Below, in pieces: positions 14,271-23,174 of a DNA stretch of 64,000 nt. The notes under the pieces are model-generated. The model had not been told where the DNA came from. It ran no database searches and worked only from the letters and a program-made list of their open reading frames with translations. Made by a program: the position numbers and the translations under genes. The number at the start of each line of letters is the position of its first letter. Positions within the stretch are counted from its first letter, which is position 1. The stretch is from Rhodobacteraceae bacterium HIMB11 (GTDB lineage: Bacteria; Pseudomonadota; Alphaproteobacteria; Rhodobacterales; Rhodobacteraceae), in assembly GCA_000472185.1 (NCBI GenBank), contig AVDB01000005.1, positions 1 through 64,000 on the forward strand, read 5' to 3'.

Positions 14271-16345
14271 GCTGCCACTCCTTCTAGAACCCACATCCTA
14301 TCTGGAAATTGGTTGGGAAGATCAACACCATGTGCCATCAAAAATCCACCACTTAATCTAAGCGTGCCAGTATCAAAAGCATTCGTGCCACGCGATGCGG
14401 CGGTTTTTTCATCGCGGTTGACCAGCGTTACGTCATACATTGCGTCGGGCTTCAGGCCTGTCAGTTTCACAGGAGCGGGGCAGGACCACGCAGAGGTTTC
14501 AGCGCTGCCGATGAAGGCCACAAATCTATCCTGTTGGGGCGCGACTTGAATTTCGGCAATGATTGCAGGGTCCGCAGGGGCCAATCGCTTGATGTCCGCT
14601 GTATGTCGCCAGTCGCGGTTGTCTTTCCACCATTGTGTTACTTGTTTTAATTTGGCGCGTTCTGCATCTGTTAATTCGCGTGGGTCCATTTCAAACCCCA
14701 TATGACGCTGTGCTGCCACCCATGCGCGGAACCTGATGTCGTGAATGCGCCCTGATGTGTGGCATTCGCGCGGGCCCACGTGGCTGCCTGTCACGGCCAA
14801 GGGCAGGAAATGACTGGCCTGATGTTGCATACGTAAACGTTCGGCGGCGTCATTGCTGTCGGATAACCAAACGCGTTGGGTGTAGTTCATAATTCCAAAA
14901 TCAATGCGCCCGCCACCAGACGAACAGCTTTCAATTTCTACATCGGGGTGCGCGTCACGCAAGCGGGCAAGCAGGGTATAAGTTCCGTGGGTTTGTGCCG
15001 CATCCACATGGGGCAGCACACGGTTGTGATCCCACTTGATGTAACTGACATTGTGATTAGACAGCACATTGGAAATTTTGCCAAACAGATAATCGCGGAC
15101 ATCCGCATTGGCCATATCCAAAACCAATTGGCCACGCCCCAGCAATTGGTCCAACGGTCCCAAAACCCATTCTGGATGTCGGCGATACAGATCGGAATTT
15201 GGGTTAATCATCTCAGGTTCAAACCAAATCCCAAAGCTCATCCCATGTTCATTCACATTGGCAATTAAGGGCGTCAGGCCCTCTGGATATTTACGGGGAT
15301 CGATGTCCCAATCCCCCAGCGATTGTGTGTCATCATCGCGGGTGCCAAACCAGCCATCGTCCAAAACGAACCTTTCTGCCCCAATATCAGCCGCGTGTTC
15401 GACGATTTCAGAGAGTGTTTCAGGAGCGTGATCGAAATAAATCGCCTCCCAACAATTATAGTGCACGGGGCGGGGTAGTGATCCATCGGTCCATGTCACG
15501 ATTTTATCGCGCAAATGGCGTTGATAATTCACGGATAACCCATTCAAACCGTTTTCCGAAAAACTAACGAATAGGGGTGCGGTTTCGACATGTCGTGTGG
15601 GTTTGGGGTGCGCATCAAATGCATGCCCGAATTGAACTTGGCGACGACCATCGGGCAATTCCTCGGCAATCATGCTGTGTCCACCTGACCATCCATAATG
15701 CCACGCATAGGCAGATCCATGAATGTCGTCACATCCAGCCTCTGGTACGATTAGCGCGGGGAAATGTTCATGTCCCGTGCGTCCTGTTTGATTGTTGCGC
15801 AGGCGCGCGCCAACGGACCAATTGGTTTGCTGTTTGTGAAATTCGCGGCACCAGTGGCCCGAAAAATCAATCATTGTTTTTGCACTTTGTGGGGCAGGCA
15901 AAACGGGGGGTGCGAACCAATCCACCAAGATTGCGTTTTCTGAAGACAAAGAGGCCGCAATTTCGATAATGTCAGTTTCTGCATGTATCAAAAACCGCGC
16001 TTGATATGCCAAGCCATGCGCCTTGTCCGTGTAGTCCAAGCTCAACGCATCAGGCGATTGTTCGGCATTCGTGAAAATAAATCGCGGCTCAATCCGTTCA
16101 CCCGTTGCAGTGCGTATGCGCATACCTGGGTGTCCAGCAAAGGTTTTGGAAGTTTCAGGACAGATGGAGAGCGATGGAACACCATCCAACACACCACCTG
16201 AATAATCCAATCGCGTTGCATTCCAAATAGTTTGGGGATGCTCCGCATTGGGCAAGCGTGCGCCCCAATAAAACACCTCTGCCAAATCACTCCCGCCACC
16301 CAGCAAAAGGGTTTGAGATCCGCAATCAAGTCGCCAAAACTGCAT
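14267..16345 (-). CDS. Alpha-galactosidase, GH36
   Basis: A 692-residue GH36 enzyme for raffinose- or melibiose-type alpha-galactosides. N-terminal beta-supersandwich, then a TIM barrel with DDGWFGTRDDD, nucleophile Asp in YIKWDHNR, ESCSSGGGRIDFG, and the acid/base Asp in WLSDSNDAAERL. No signal peptide. The start at 16345 shares one base with the permease stop (TGATG). Together with GH42 it allows both alpha- and beta-linked galactose to be freed inside the cell. Confidence 0.94.
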   Translation of the reverse strand: MQFWRLDCGSQTLLLGGGSDLAEVFYWGARLPNAEHPQTIWNATRLDYSGGVLDGVPSLSICPETSKTFAGHPGMRIRTATGERIEPRFIFTNAEQSPDALSLDYTDKAHGLAYQARFLIHAETDIIEIAASLSSENAILVDWFAPPVLPAPQSAKTMIDFSGHWCREFHKQQTNWSVGARLRNNQTGRTGHEHFPALIVPEAGCDDIHGSAYAWHYGWSGGHSMIAEELPDGRRQVQFGHAFDAHPKPTRHVETAPLFVSFSENGLNGLSVNYQRHLRDKIVTWTDGSLPRPVHYNCWEAIYFDHAPETLSEIVEHAADIGAERFVLDDGWFGTRDDDTQSLGDWDIDPRKYPEGLTPLIANVNEHGMSFGIWFEPEMINPNSDLYRRHPEWVLGPLDQLLGRGQLVLDMANADVRDYLFGKISNVLSNHNVSYIKWDHNRVLPHVDAAQTHGTYTLLARLRDAHPDVEIESCSSGGGRIDFGIMNYTQRVWLSDSNDAAERLRMQHQASHFLPLAVTGSHVGPRECHTSGRIHDIRFRAWVAAQRHMGFEMDPRELTDAERAKLKQVTQWWKDNRDWRHTADIKRLAPADPAIIAEIQVAPQQDRFVAFIGSAETSAWSCPAPVKLTGLKPDAMYDVTLVNRDEKTAASRGTNAFDTGTLRLSGGFLMAHGVDLPNQFPDRMWVLEGVAA

Positions 16346-17193
16346 CACTTGACTGCCCCCAACGTAAGTCCCGCGATGAAATGTTTTTGCATCAAGAAGA
16401 ACATAAACACAGGCGGAATAGCGGCGACAATGCTACCTGCGCTCATCATATGATAGGCGGCGCGATACTGACTGTTAAAGGCTGTGATGCCCGCGGTGAC
16501 AGGTTGCGCATCGGGTCCTTGGGTTAGGACGATCGCCCAGAAATAGTCGTTCCAAATAAAGGTGAAAATCAGTACGGATAGCGCCGCAATCGCGGGCTTC
16601 ATCAAGGGCAGAACAACATAGACAAAGATTTTCCATTCTGCGACGCCCTCGACCCGCGCGGCTTCGATCAGGGAATAGGGCAATGCACGAATAAAGTTGC
16701 GCATGAACAATGTGCAAAACCCCGTTTGGAACGCGATGTGGAACAGGATCAAACCCAGCTTTGTATCATAGAGGTTTAGGTTCACCGTGAGGTCGCGTAC
16801 AGGCACCATTAGTATTTGAAATGGCACGAAATTTCCCGCGATGAACATGAAAAAGATCAAAAGGTTTCCGCGAAATTTATAAACGCCAAGCGCGAAACCT
16901 GTCATGGACGATAGCGCCACTGCGCCGATCACCGTTGGAACAGTGATGAAGACCGAATTCAACAGATATTGCGGCATGTCGGATGCAAAGAACACGCGCC
17001 CATAGTTGTTGAAAAATTCAAAGGAAGAGGGCAGCCCCCAAAAGTTGCCTTTTACAAAATCGCCATCTGGTTTGATGGAAAAGATCATCACCGCGATCAA
17101 TGGGAGCAGCCATAGAATAAGTGCAATGGGCAAAAACACCTGATAGCTGAACTGGCTTGCGCGTGAACGTTGTTGGATCGGGGTTGGAAACAT
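16345..17193 (-). CDS. Sugar ABC transporter permease, MalG type
   Basis: A 282-residue inner-membrane permease with six predicted helices and the EAA loop (EAARVEGVAEWKIFVYVVLPL, split here as the ATPase-docking helix) at about residues 190-210. It should pair with the MalF-type permease immediately upstream, with which it shares one base. Substrate inferred from the operon: a galactose-containing oligosaccharide. Confidence 0.92.
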   Translation of the reverse strand: MFPTPIQQRSRASQFSYQVFLPIALILWLLPLIAVMIFSIKPDGDFVKGNFWGLPSSFEFFNNYGRVFFASDMPQYLLNSVFITVPTVIGAVALSSMTGFALGVYKFRGNLLIFFMFIAGNFVPFQILMVPVRDLTVNLNLYDTKLGLILFHIAFQTGFCTLFMRNFIRALPYSLIEAARVEGVAEWKIFVYVVLPLMKPAIAALSVLIFTFIWNDYFWAIVLTQGPDAQPVTAGITAFNSQYRAAYHMMSAGSIVAAIPPVFMFFLMQKHFIAGLTLGAVK

Positions 17194-18134
17194 TACCGGC
17201 CCTCCTTTTCATCGCGCCACATTTGATAGAGGAAGTACGCGATAAAGCCCAGCATGATAAAGAACAACACAACCGCAATCGCCGCGCCATATCCCATGCG
17301 GAAGCCAAATTCAGATAGGCTTTCTTCGAACATGAAAAACGAGAGCACGCGGGTTGAACCAAATGGCCCACCGTTAGTCATCACTGCAATAAAATCAAAC
17401 GACCGCAACGCTCCGATAATTGTAACGACAAAGGCGATAAACGTTGCGGGCCGCAGTTGGGGCAAAATCACGTACCACAACATTCTAAATCCTTTGGCAC
17501 CGTCCAAACGGCCGGCCTCTACCTGTTCTGGATCAACGGAATTCAAACCAGTTAGATATAGGATCATGCAATATGCCGTTTGTGGCCATAACCCCGCGGC
17601 GATAATCCCATAGGTGGCTGTTTTGGGGTTCCCTAATACACCGCCGCGAATGTCGACACCAAACCAGCTCATGATCACGTCAAACAGGCCGTCATTTGGC
17701 AAATAGAACCAGCTGAACACAAGGCCAACAACGACCTGAGAAATCACAAATGGAAAGAAGAATAAGGATTTATAGAGGCGGATGCCCGTCACAGTTTGGT
17801 TCAAAAATAATGCAATGAACAAACCCATGGGAATGGCGAGCAGATATAAAAGCAACCACTTGATGTTGTTCCAGAACGACGTTTCAAACTTGCGATCCAT
17901 TTTCTGATCGCCCAGTCCCAATAGCCGTTCGTAATTGTCCATCCCGACAAATGTTTTTTCGCCCAACCCATCCCACATGTGGAATGAAATCCAAAACGAT
18001 TGTCCAATTGGAACAATCACGTAGGTCGCAAAAAACAAAACTGCTGGCAGCAGGAACAGCCATGGCGTGATCGCGATATCGTTTTTACGATACCAGCTTT
18101 TGAATTTCGAAGGTTCAGTAAGGGCGGAGGACAT
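17193..18134 (-). CDS. Sugar ABC transporter permease, MalF type
   Basis: A 313-residue permease; the N-terminal cytoplasmic stretch (SKFKSWYRKNDIAITP) is followed by six helices and an EAA-like loop (VEAGRLDGAKGFRMLWYVIL). The start at 18134 has AAAGGT upstream; the longer frame to 18185 has no ribosome site. It lies after an intercistronic hairpin that separates it from the binding-protein gene. Confidence 0.9.
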   Translation of the reverse strand: MSSALTEPSKFKSWYRKNDIAITPWLFLLPAVLFFATYVIVPIGQSFWISFHMWDGLGEKTFVGMDNYERLLGLGDQKMDRKFETSFWNNIKWLLLYLLAIPMGLFIALFLNQTVTGIRLYKSLFFFPFVISQVVVGLVFSWFYLPNDGLFDVIMSWFGVDIRGGVLGNPKTATYGIIAAGLWPQTAYCMILYLTGLNSVDPEQVEAGRLDGAKGFRMLWYVILPQLRPATFIAFVVTIIGALRSFDFIAVMTNGGPFGSTRVLSFFMFEESLSEFGFRMGYGAAIAVVLFFIMLGFIAYFLYQMWRDEKEGR

Positions 18135-18194
18135 CGAAAGGGCACCTTTGTGAATTACCGCATACGAAAAACAGGGCCGTTTCACGAATATGGT

Positions 18195-18231
18195 AATTTA
18201 CGGGGCCGCGGATATTGCGGCCCCGTAAATT
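18195..18231 (-). promoter_or_regulatory. 15-bp intercistronic hairpin
   Basis: A perfect 15-bp stem (18195-18209 with 18217-18231, loop 7 nt) in the 104 bp between binding protein and first permease. Such a hairpin after a periplasmic binding-protein gene usually protects that part of the mRNA and lets the binding protein be made in excess. It lacks a U tract, so it is not an ordinary terminator. Confidence 0.75.
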
Positions 18232-18238
18232 GGTTAGA

Positions 18239-19492
18239 CTATTTGTAGATGCGCTGACGCGCGTCTTCCAAACGCTCTAGGATGTCATCTAGGTTGTCTG
18301 GGAAAACCATGAATTCCTGAAGACCTTCCATGCCGACAGATGCCATTTCAGCTGGGAAATCGCGGTCAAAGAACTGCATGATGCCGCCACCTGCGTTGTT
18401 TGACAGCATGTCAAAGCCCTGCTGGATGAATTTGTCGTCAGATACAGATGCATTCGCGTTTACAGGTAGTTGACCCAATGCATCGCCTGCGTTGATCGCT
18501 GTTTGTACCTCAGGCGAAGTGACGTATAGCAAGAACGCTTTGGCCGCTTCTACGTTTTGGGCGCCTGATGCGATGTGGAATGTATCTGTTGGCGCATCTT
18601 CTGCGTAATCAACATCTGGGTTGATGACTGGGAACTGATAGAAGTCCAGCTGATCATCGGTTAGTCCACCATCACGGAATGCCGCAACTGAGAAGTTACC
18701 CATTAGGTATGCTGCTGCTTTGCCATCAATCATGAACGGCATTGCTTCTTGCCAGCTGTAGGATTGGTGATCTTCAACAAAGCCACCCATGTCGATCAAC
18801 TGACGCCAGTTTGCGAATGTCGCGCGTACACGGTCATCTGTCCATGCAACTTCGCCGTTGGCCAATTGAATGTGGAAGTCATAGCCATTTGTGCGTGAGT
18901 TGATGTAGTCAAACCAACCGCCTGCAGTCCAAAGATACTTTGAGCCGATTGTGTAACACTTACGACCTGAATCGATGATTGCCTGACAATTTGAAAGCTC
19001 TTCCGCCCATGTTTTTGGTTCGCTTAGGCCAAGCTCTTCAAAGATGTCTTTACGGTAGTAAACACCCCATTGATAGTATGTGTATGGCACGCCCCACTGC
19101 TTACCATCCAATGTCATCGCACCTTTGGTTGATGCAAGTGCGGCCATCTCTGGTTCGTTCCATAGATCGGAAATATCCATGAATAGGCCGGCATCCACGT
19201 ATGGTGTCATACGTGTGGCCGCATACCAGTTTACAACATCTGGTGCGTTTGCAGATAGCGCGTTACGGATTTGTGTTTTCCATGCTTCGCGATCAACCAC
19301 AGTCAGTTCAACGCTTAGGTTTGGGTGCATTGCATCAAAATCTGATGCCATTTTTTCCATCACTGCACGGGGTGCAGGGTTGGACATGTCGGATGTGATG
19401 CGCAGTGTGCCAGATAGTTCGGCAAATGCTGGAACCGCAATAGCAGTTGATAACGCCAACGCAGTCGTCAGCTTAGTTAGTTTCTGGAACAT
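18239..19492 (-). CDS. ABC transporter sugar-binding protein (family 1)
   Basis: A 417-residue periplasmic protein. Signal peptide: MFQKLTKLTTALALS with hydrophobic core and cleavage after AFA (residue about 24). The mature part has a two-lobe solute-binding pattern with DFDAMHPNLSVELT and a central Trp/Tyr-rich region (YTYYQWGVYYRKDIF) suited for sugar stacking. The ATG at 19492 has AGGGAGAG in front. First gene of the galactoside operon, divergent from the IclR regulator. Confidence 0.92.
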   Translation of the reverse strand: MFQKLTKLTTALALSTAIAVPAFAELSGTLRITSDMSNPAPRAVMEKMASDFDAMHPNLSVELTVVDREAWKTQIRNALSANAPDVVNWYAATRMTPYVDAGLFMDISDLWNEPEMAALASTKGAMTLDGKQWGVPYTYYQWGVYYRKDIFEELGLSEPKTWAEELSNCQAIIDSGRKCYTIGSKYLWTAGGWFDYINSRTNGYDFHIQLANGEVAWTDDRVRATFANWRQLIDMGGFVEDHQSYSWQEAMPFMIDGKAAAYLMGNFSVAAFRDGGLTDDQLDFYQFPVINPDVDYAEDAPTDTFHIASGAQNVEAAKAFLLYVTSPEVQTAINAGDALGQLPVNANASVSDDKFIQQGFDMLSNNAGGGIMQFFDRDFPAEMASVGMEGLQEFMVFPDNLDDILERLEDARQRIYK

Positions 19493-19518
19493 AATTCTCT
19501 CCCTGTTGTTCCGATCTT

Positions 19519-19535
19519 GTTTCAAATAATGAAAC
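19519..19535. promoter_or_regulatory. Candidate IclR operator (GTTTCA-N5-TGAAAC)
   Basis: Perfect 6-5-6 inverted repeat in the 121-bp divergent region, 26 bp before the binding-protein start. Its GTTTCA/TGAAAC arms resemble sites of sugar-acid IclR regulators such as KdgR. A likely target of the regulator encoded next to it. Confidence 0.6.
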
Positions 19536-19558
19536 TTGATCTCAACTATTGAAAATAC

Positions 19559-19582
19559 TGACAAGCGTGGCTAGGCTTGTCA
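19559..19582. promoter_or_regulatory. Second inverted repeat in divergent promoter
   Basis: TGACAAGC (19559-19566) and GCTTGTCA (19575-19582), 8 bp apart, 31 bp before the iclR-type gene start. Could be a second operator or a hairpin in that leader. Confidence 0.4.
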
Positions 19583-19613
19583 ACAGTTTCATCAACCGAG
19601 TTGGGAGATCGCG

Positions 19614-20393
19614 TTGAACATCGCACGGGACAATGACGGCACAGTTGGTAAGGCGCTTTCTGCGCTTGAACTGGTTGCTGCGTTTGAACGTCCAGTGCGC
19701 TTTAGCGAGGTTTTGGAACACTCCCCATATCCCAAGGCGACGTTGTATCGGTTCCTGCAAACGCTGACAAATCAAGGGCTTCTGCAATATGACCCTGATC
19801 AGGGTGTCTATTCCATGGGGATGCGTTTGGTGCGCCTTGCCCATGCTGCATGGCGTCAAAGTTCGCTGGCCCCCATATCGCGGGATGTCTTGGACATTCT
19901 ATACGCACAGGTTGGTCAAACCATCCACTTGGCGCAGATGGATGCGGGTCAGGTTCTCTATGTTGAAAAGCGCACTGCGATTCGTCCTGTTGAGATGTTT
20001 TCGCAGGCAGGTAAGGTTGGACCCGCCTATTGTACGGGCGTCGGTAAAGCGATGTTGGCCTATTTGGATGATGTGACCCTAGAGGCGGCGTTGCAAAAGC
20101 AGGCGTTTTATCAGCACACGCAATTCACGCATGCCGATGCGGAATCCCTGAAAACGGAACTGTCACAAATTCAGGCAGAGGGGTTTTCCTATGACCGTGA
20201 AGAACATGAAACGGGCATCATTTGTATTGCCAAAGCAATTCTTTTGAAGGGTCGCCCAATCGGTGCGCTGTCGATTACGACAACGACGGCGCGGCACAGT
20301 TTTGATGATTTGAATGAATGGAAACAGCCCCTAACGCAGGCGGTCGAACAGATCGCGCAGGCGGCAAAAGATTGGCAATTCCCAACGCTGTAA
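19614..20393 (+). CDS. IclR-family transcriptional regulator
   Basis: A 259-residue regulator with an N-terminal winged helix (about residues 8-70: ALSALELVAAFERPVRFSEVL, helix-turn-helix KATLYRFLQTL) and a C-terminal effector domain (GKVGPAYCTGVGKAMLAYLDD; YDREEHETGIICIAKAIL). The start is a TTG at 19614 with GGGAG correctly placed. It is divergent from the binding-protein gene and likely represses the locus until a galactose-derived acid or sugar is present. Confidence 0.9.
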   Translation: MNIARDNDGTVGKALSALELVAAFERPVRFSEVLEHSPYPKATLYRFLQTLTNQGLLQYDPDQGVYSMGMRLVRLAHAAWRQSSLAPISRDVLDILYAQVGQTIHLAQMDAGQVLYVEKRTAIRPVEMFSQAGKVGPAYCTGVGKAMLAYLDDVTLEAALQKQAFYQHTQFTHADAESLKTELSQIQAEGFSYDREEHETGIICIAKAILLKGRPIGALSITTTTARHSFDDLNEWKQPLTQAVEQIAQAAKDWQFPTL

Positions 20394-20402
20394 GAGGATA
20401 AG

Positions 20403-21428
20403 ATGAGCGGTGTAACACTAAATCACGTGATCAAGAAGTTCGGCGAAACACAGGTCATTCACGGCGTTGATCTGGATATTAAAGATGGGGAACTGTGTGT
20501 TTTCGTTGGCCCCTCTGGATGCGGTAAATCCACCCTATTGCGGATGATCGCAGGGTTAGAGCAAACTAGCGCGGGCACAATCACAATCGGGGATCGTGAT
20601 GTCACCACGGCGGATCCTGCGGATCGTGGGGTCGCGATGGTGTTCCAAAGTTATGCGCTTTATCCACATATGACGGTCGCAGAAAACATGGGGTTTGGCC
20701 TAAAAATGAATGGCGTACCCAGGGATGTTGTGCGCGAAAAGGTGTTGGAAGCCGCGAAAATCCTAAAGCTTGAGGATTATCTGGACCGCCGTCCCAAGGC
20801 GCTGTCGGGCGGACAGCGGCAACGCGTTGCCATTGGGCGCGCGATCGTTCGTGGACCCGAGGTGTTTTTGTTCGATGAGCCGTTGTCAAACTTGGATGCG
20901 GCACTGCGCGTTCAAACACGGATTGAAATCGCGCGCTTGCACGAACGTTTGGGCACGACAATGATCTATGTCACCCACGATCAGGTCGAGGCGATGACGC
21001 TAGCCGACAAAATCGTTGTCCTGCGTGGTGGAAACATTGAACAAATTGGGGCGCCCATCGATCTTTATGAAAATCCACGAAATATGTTTGTTGCGGAATT
21101 CATTGGCAGCCCCAGCATGAACTTTTTCAACGCCTCTGATCTAAGCGAGGCGGGGCAAACCCTGTTGAAACCTGGTTCGGATGTGTTTGGTGTGCGTCCA
21201 GAACATTTCAACGTTGTGGATCAGGCGGATGCAATCCTATCTGCACGTCCAGATTTTGTTGAAAACTTGGGGGAATATGCGCTGATTTATTGCAAAACCG
21301 ATGCGGGCAGCGAATTCATCGTAAAATCGACCGAACTGCAAAAATTTGCTAAGGGTGAATTGGTGCATCTTGGGGCGGATGCGGATAAAACGTATTGCTT
21401 TGACGGAACGACGCAGTTGCGTGTCTAA
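20403..21428 (+). CDS. Sugar ABC transporter ATPase (MalK/UgpC type)
   Basis: A 341-residue ATPase. Walker A GPSGCGKST at about residues 37-45, signature LSGGQRQRVAIGRA at about 134-147, Walker B VFLFDEPLSNLD, switch His in YVTHDQVEAM; TOBE-type regulatory domain after residue 235. It follows the IclR gene by 9 bp, so regulator and ATPase share a message while the other transporter genes are on the opposite strand. Confidence 0.93.
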   Translation: MSGVTLNHVIKKFGETQVIHGVDLDIKDGELCVFVGPSGCGKSTLLRMIAGLEQTSAGTITIGDRDVTTADPADRGVAMVFQSYALYPHMTVAENMGFGLKMNGVPRDVVREKVLEAAKILKLEDYLDRRPKALSGGQRQRVAIGRAIVRGPEVFLFDEPLSNLDAALRVQTRIEIARLHERLGTTMIYVTHDQVEAMTLADKIVVLRGGNIEQIGAPIDLYENPRNMFVAEFIGSPSMNFFNASDLSEAGQTLLKPGSDVFGVRPEHFNVVDQADAILSARPDFVENLGEYALIYCKTDAGSEFIVKSTELQKFAKGELVHLGADADKTYCFDGTTQLRV

Positions 21429-21434
21429 TCTTGC

Positions 21435-22469
21435 CTAGTGCGTAAAGCGTTTCGGTAAAATGGCGGCAATGATCGGCGCGCCTGTGATGACGAAAATCAA
21501 TCGCAGCAAATGGTGCGCCACGACAAATGTCATATCAGCGCCCACGATAATGGCCAACACAACCATTTCCGCCTGACCACCGGGGGTCAGGGCCAAGATC
21601 GCCTCGATCGGTGGGGCAAGCCCAAGGATCAGGACGCCTTCGACCACGATGAAGGTTAGGCAGATCAGGATTGCACAAAACCCGATTGCGGCCACAACAT
21701 CACGACGCAATTCGCGCACCGTGATACCCACGTATTTCACACCGATACTCAGCGCGATGAAATATTGCGCGGCCCAAATCGCCTCGGCAGGGGGGCGTGT
21801 GGTTAGATACCCCAATAGGGACGCGATAGAGGCGACAATCATGGGGCCCAATATGGATGCGCCAAACATCCCAATCGCTTTTGCGCCGCGCCACCCCACT
21901 ATGGCGCACAGGATCAGTAAAATGATTTGTGTGGGATCAAATGAATTGACGGATGGTCCAGGTGGGGCCAACAAATTCGCGTGCCAAATCGTCGTCAACA
22001 GGATTGGTAGTATCACAACGATGATCAAAACCCGTGTTGCGTGGATCAATGAAATGGAACGTACGTTTGCGCCTGCCTCTTCGCCGAATACGATCATGTC
22101 CTGCAAACCGCCGGGCATGGAAGCATAATAGGCCGTTGGAAAATCAAAGTTCAGCAAGCGCCTGAAATAGATCACGCCCGACAGCCCGATCATAAGTGTC
22201 ATTATGGGTACGATAATCAGGGTTGATGCCAGGCTGGGCAAACTCATGAAAAACGCGGGCGTAACCGTAGCCCCAACGGCGACACCCAATATCGTGCGCA
22301 TCCCATCGCTAAGGGGTTTGTATCCTTCCAACTGCGCACCCAGCAAGGCCGTCACCAAACATCCAAACAATGGCCCGAACAGCCATGGCAATGGCAGGCC
22401 AAGGTATAGAAATGAAATCGCACCTGTTAAGGCGACAATGTGGGTGAATATAAATTTACGAGTGCTCAC
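21435..22469 (-). CDS. AbrB-type duplicated membrane protein
   Basis: A 344-residue hydrophobic protein with about ten helices in two homologous halves, each with a Pro/Gly-rich loop (LPLPWLFGPLFGCLVTALLG; TPGGQAEMVVLAIIVGADM). The family is often mislabelled AbrB regulator; it is a membrane protein, likely a transporter of unknown substrate. It overlaps the GntR gene by 14 bp and is convergent with the ABC ATPase gene. Its pairing with tcuAB suggests tri- or dicarboxylate uptake, an inference from context only. Confidence 0.8.
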   Translation of the reverse strand: MSTRKFIFTHIVALTGAISFLYLGLPLPWLFGPLFGCLVTALLGAQLEGYKPLSDGMRTILGVAVGATVTPAFFMSLPSLASTLIIVPIMTLMIGLSGVIYFRRLLNFDFPTAYYASMPGGLQDMIVFGEEAGANVRSISLIHATRVLIIVVILPILLTTIWHANLLAPPGPSVNSFDPTQIILLILCAIVGWRGAKAIGMFGASILGPMIVASIASLLGYLTTRPPAEAIWAAQYFIALSIGVKYVGITVRELRRDVVAAIGFCAILICLTFIVVEGVLILGLAPPIEAILALTPGGQAEMVVLAIIVGADMTFVVAHHLLRLIFVITGAPIIAAILPKRFTH

Positions 22470-23088
22470 GATATGCCTTTAATCTATGCGTCAACGATGT
22501 TTCCATGTGGTTCTTCATCGCATTCGCAGCAGTGCTGCCATCGCGCTTTCGCAAAGCAGTAACAATATCCGCATGTTGAGTGTATACGTGATCAATGCGT
22601 TGTTTGGTATCCAAGGTTGTTTTCCCAAGCAACATTAACGCATTTGATAGATCATTATAACAATGGGTCAGAAACTGATTGCGTGCGGCCTCAACAATGC
22701 AAAGATGAAATTGGCGATTGATTTGGGCGACAGTATTGGGATCATCACTTGCGCCCAACATGTCAGAATTGAGGGCATCAAGTGTCGCGAGTTCTGCCGA
22801 TGATGCGTGTTGTGCGGCCATTTCTGCGGCGGTTGCCTCTAACACGATCCGCATTTCGTAAAGTTCGACAATTTCTGGTTGCTCCAATTGTCGAACAACT
22901 GCACCGACGCGCGGCAAATGTTGAATAATACCTTCGGATTCCAGTTTTCGGATCGCTTCGCGAATGGGTGTTCGACTGACGCCAAATCGTTTTGCCAATT
23001 CAATTTCTAAGAGGCGTTCGCCGGGCCCAATCTCACCAATTTCAATCGCATGAAACAGTTTTTCATATGCGGTATCTGCGGCCTTCAC
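22456..23088 (-). CDS. GntR-family regulator, FadR/FCD subgroup
   Basis: A 210-residue regulator: winged helix at about residues 5-65 (GERLLEIELAKRFGVSRTPIREAIRKLE), then an all-helical FCD ligand domain with metal-binding type Asp/His residues (NRQFHLCIVEAA, QHADIVTALR). AAGGA six bases before a GTG at 23088 gives the start; the longer frame crosses the operator. Divergent from tcuA and probably the repressor of both directions. Confidence 0.88.
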   Translation of the reverse strand: MKAADTAYEKLFHAIEIGEIGPGERLLEIELAKRFGVSRTPIREAIRKLESEGIIQHLPRVGAVVRQLEQPEIVELYEMRIVLEATAAEMAAQHASSAELATLDALNSDMLGASDDPNTVAQINRQFHLCIVEAARNQFLTHCYNDLSNALMLLGKTTLDTKQRIDHVYTQHADIVTALRKRDGSTAANAMKNHMETSLTHRLKAYREHS

Positions 23089-23118
23089 ATCAAATCCTTG
23101 AACAATATTCTGAATTAT

Positions 23119-23134
23119 GTATACACGTGGATAC
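23119..23134. promoter_or_regulatory. Candidate GntR operator and promoter overlap
   Basis: GTATACACGTGGATAC is a 16-bp palindrome with one mismatched pair, 30 bp before the gntR start and 40 bp before tcuA. On the minus strand a TTGTCA box and TATACA, 16 bp apart, bracket it, so binding would block the regulator promoter. Confidence 0.55.
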
Positions 23135-23174
23135 AATTTTGACAAGCCCATGCAACAGGATCGGGTACGGTGTG

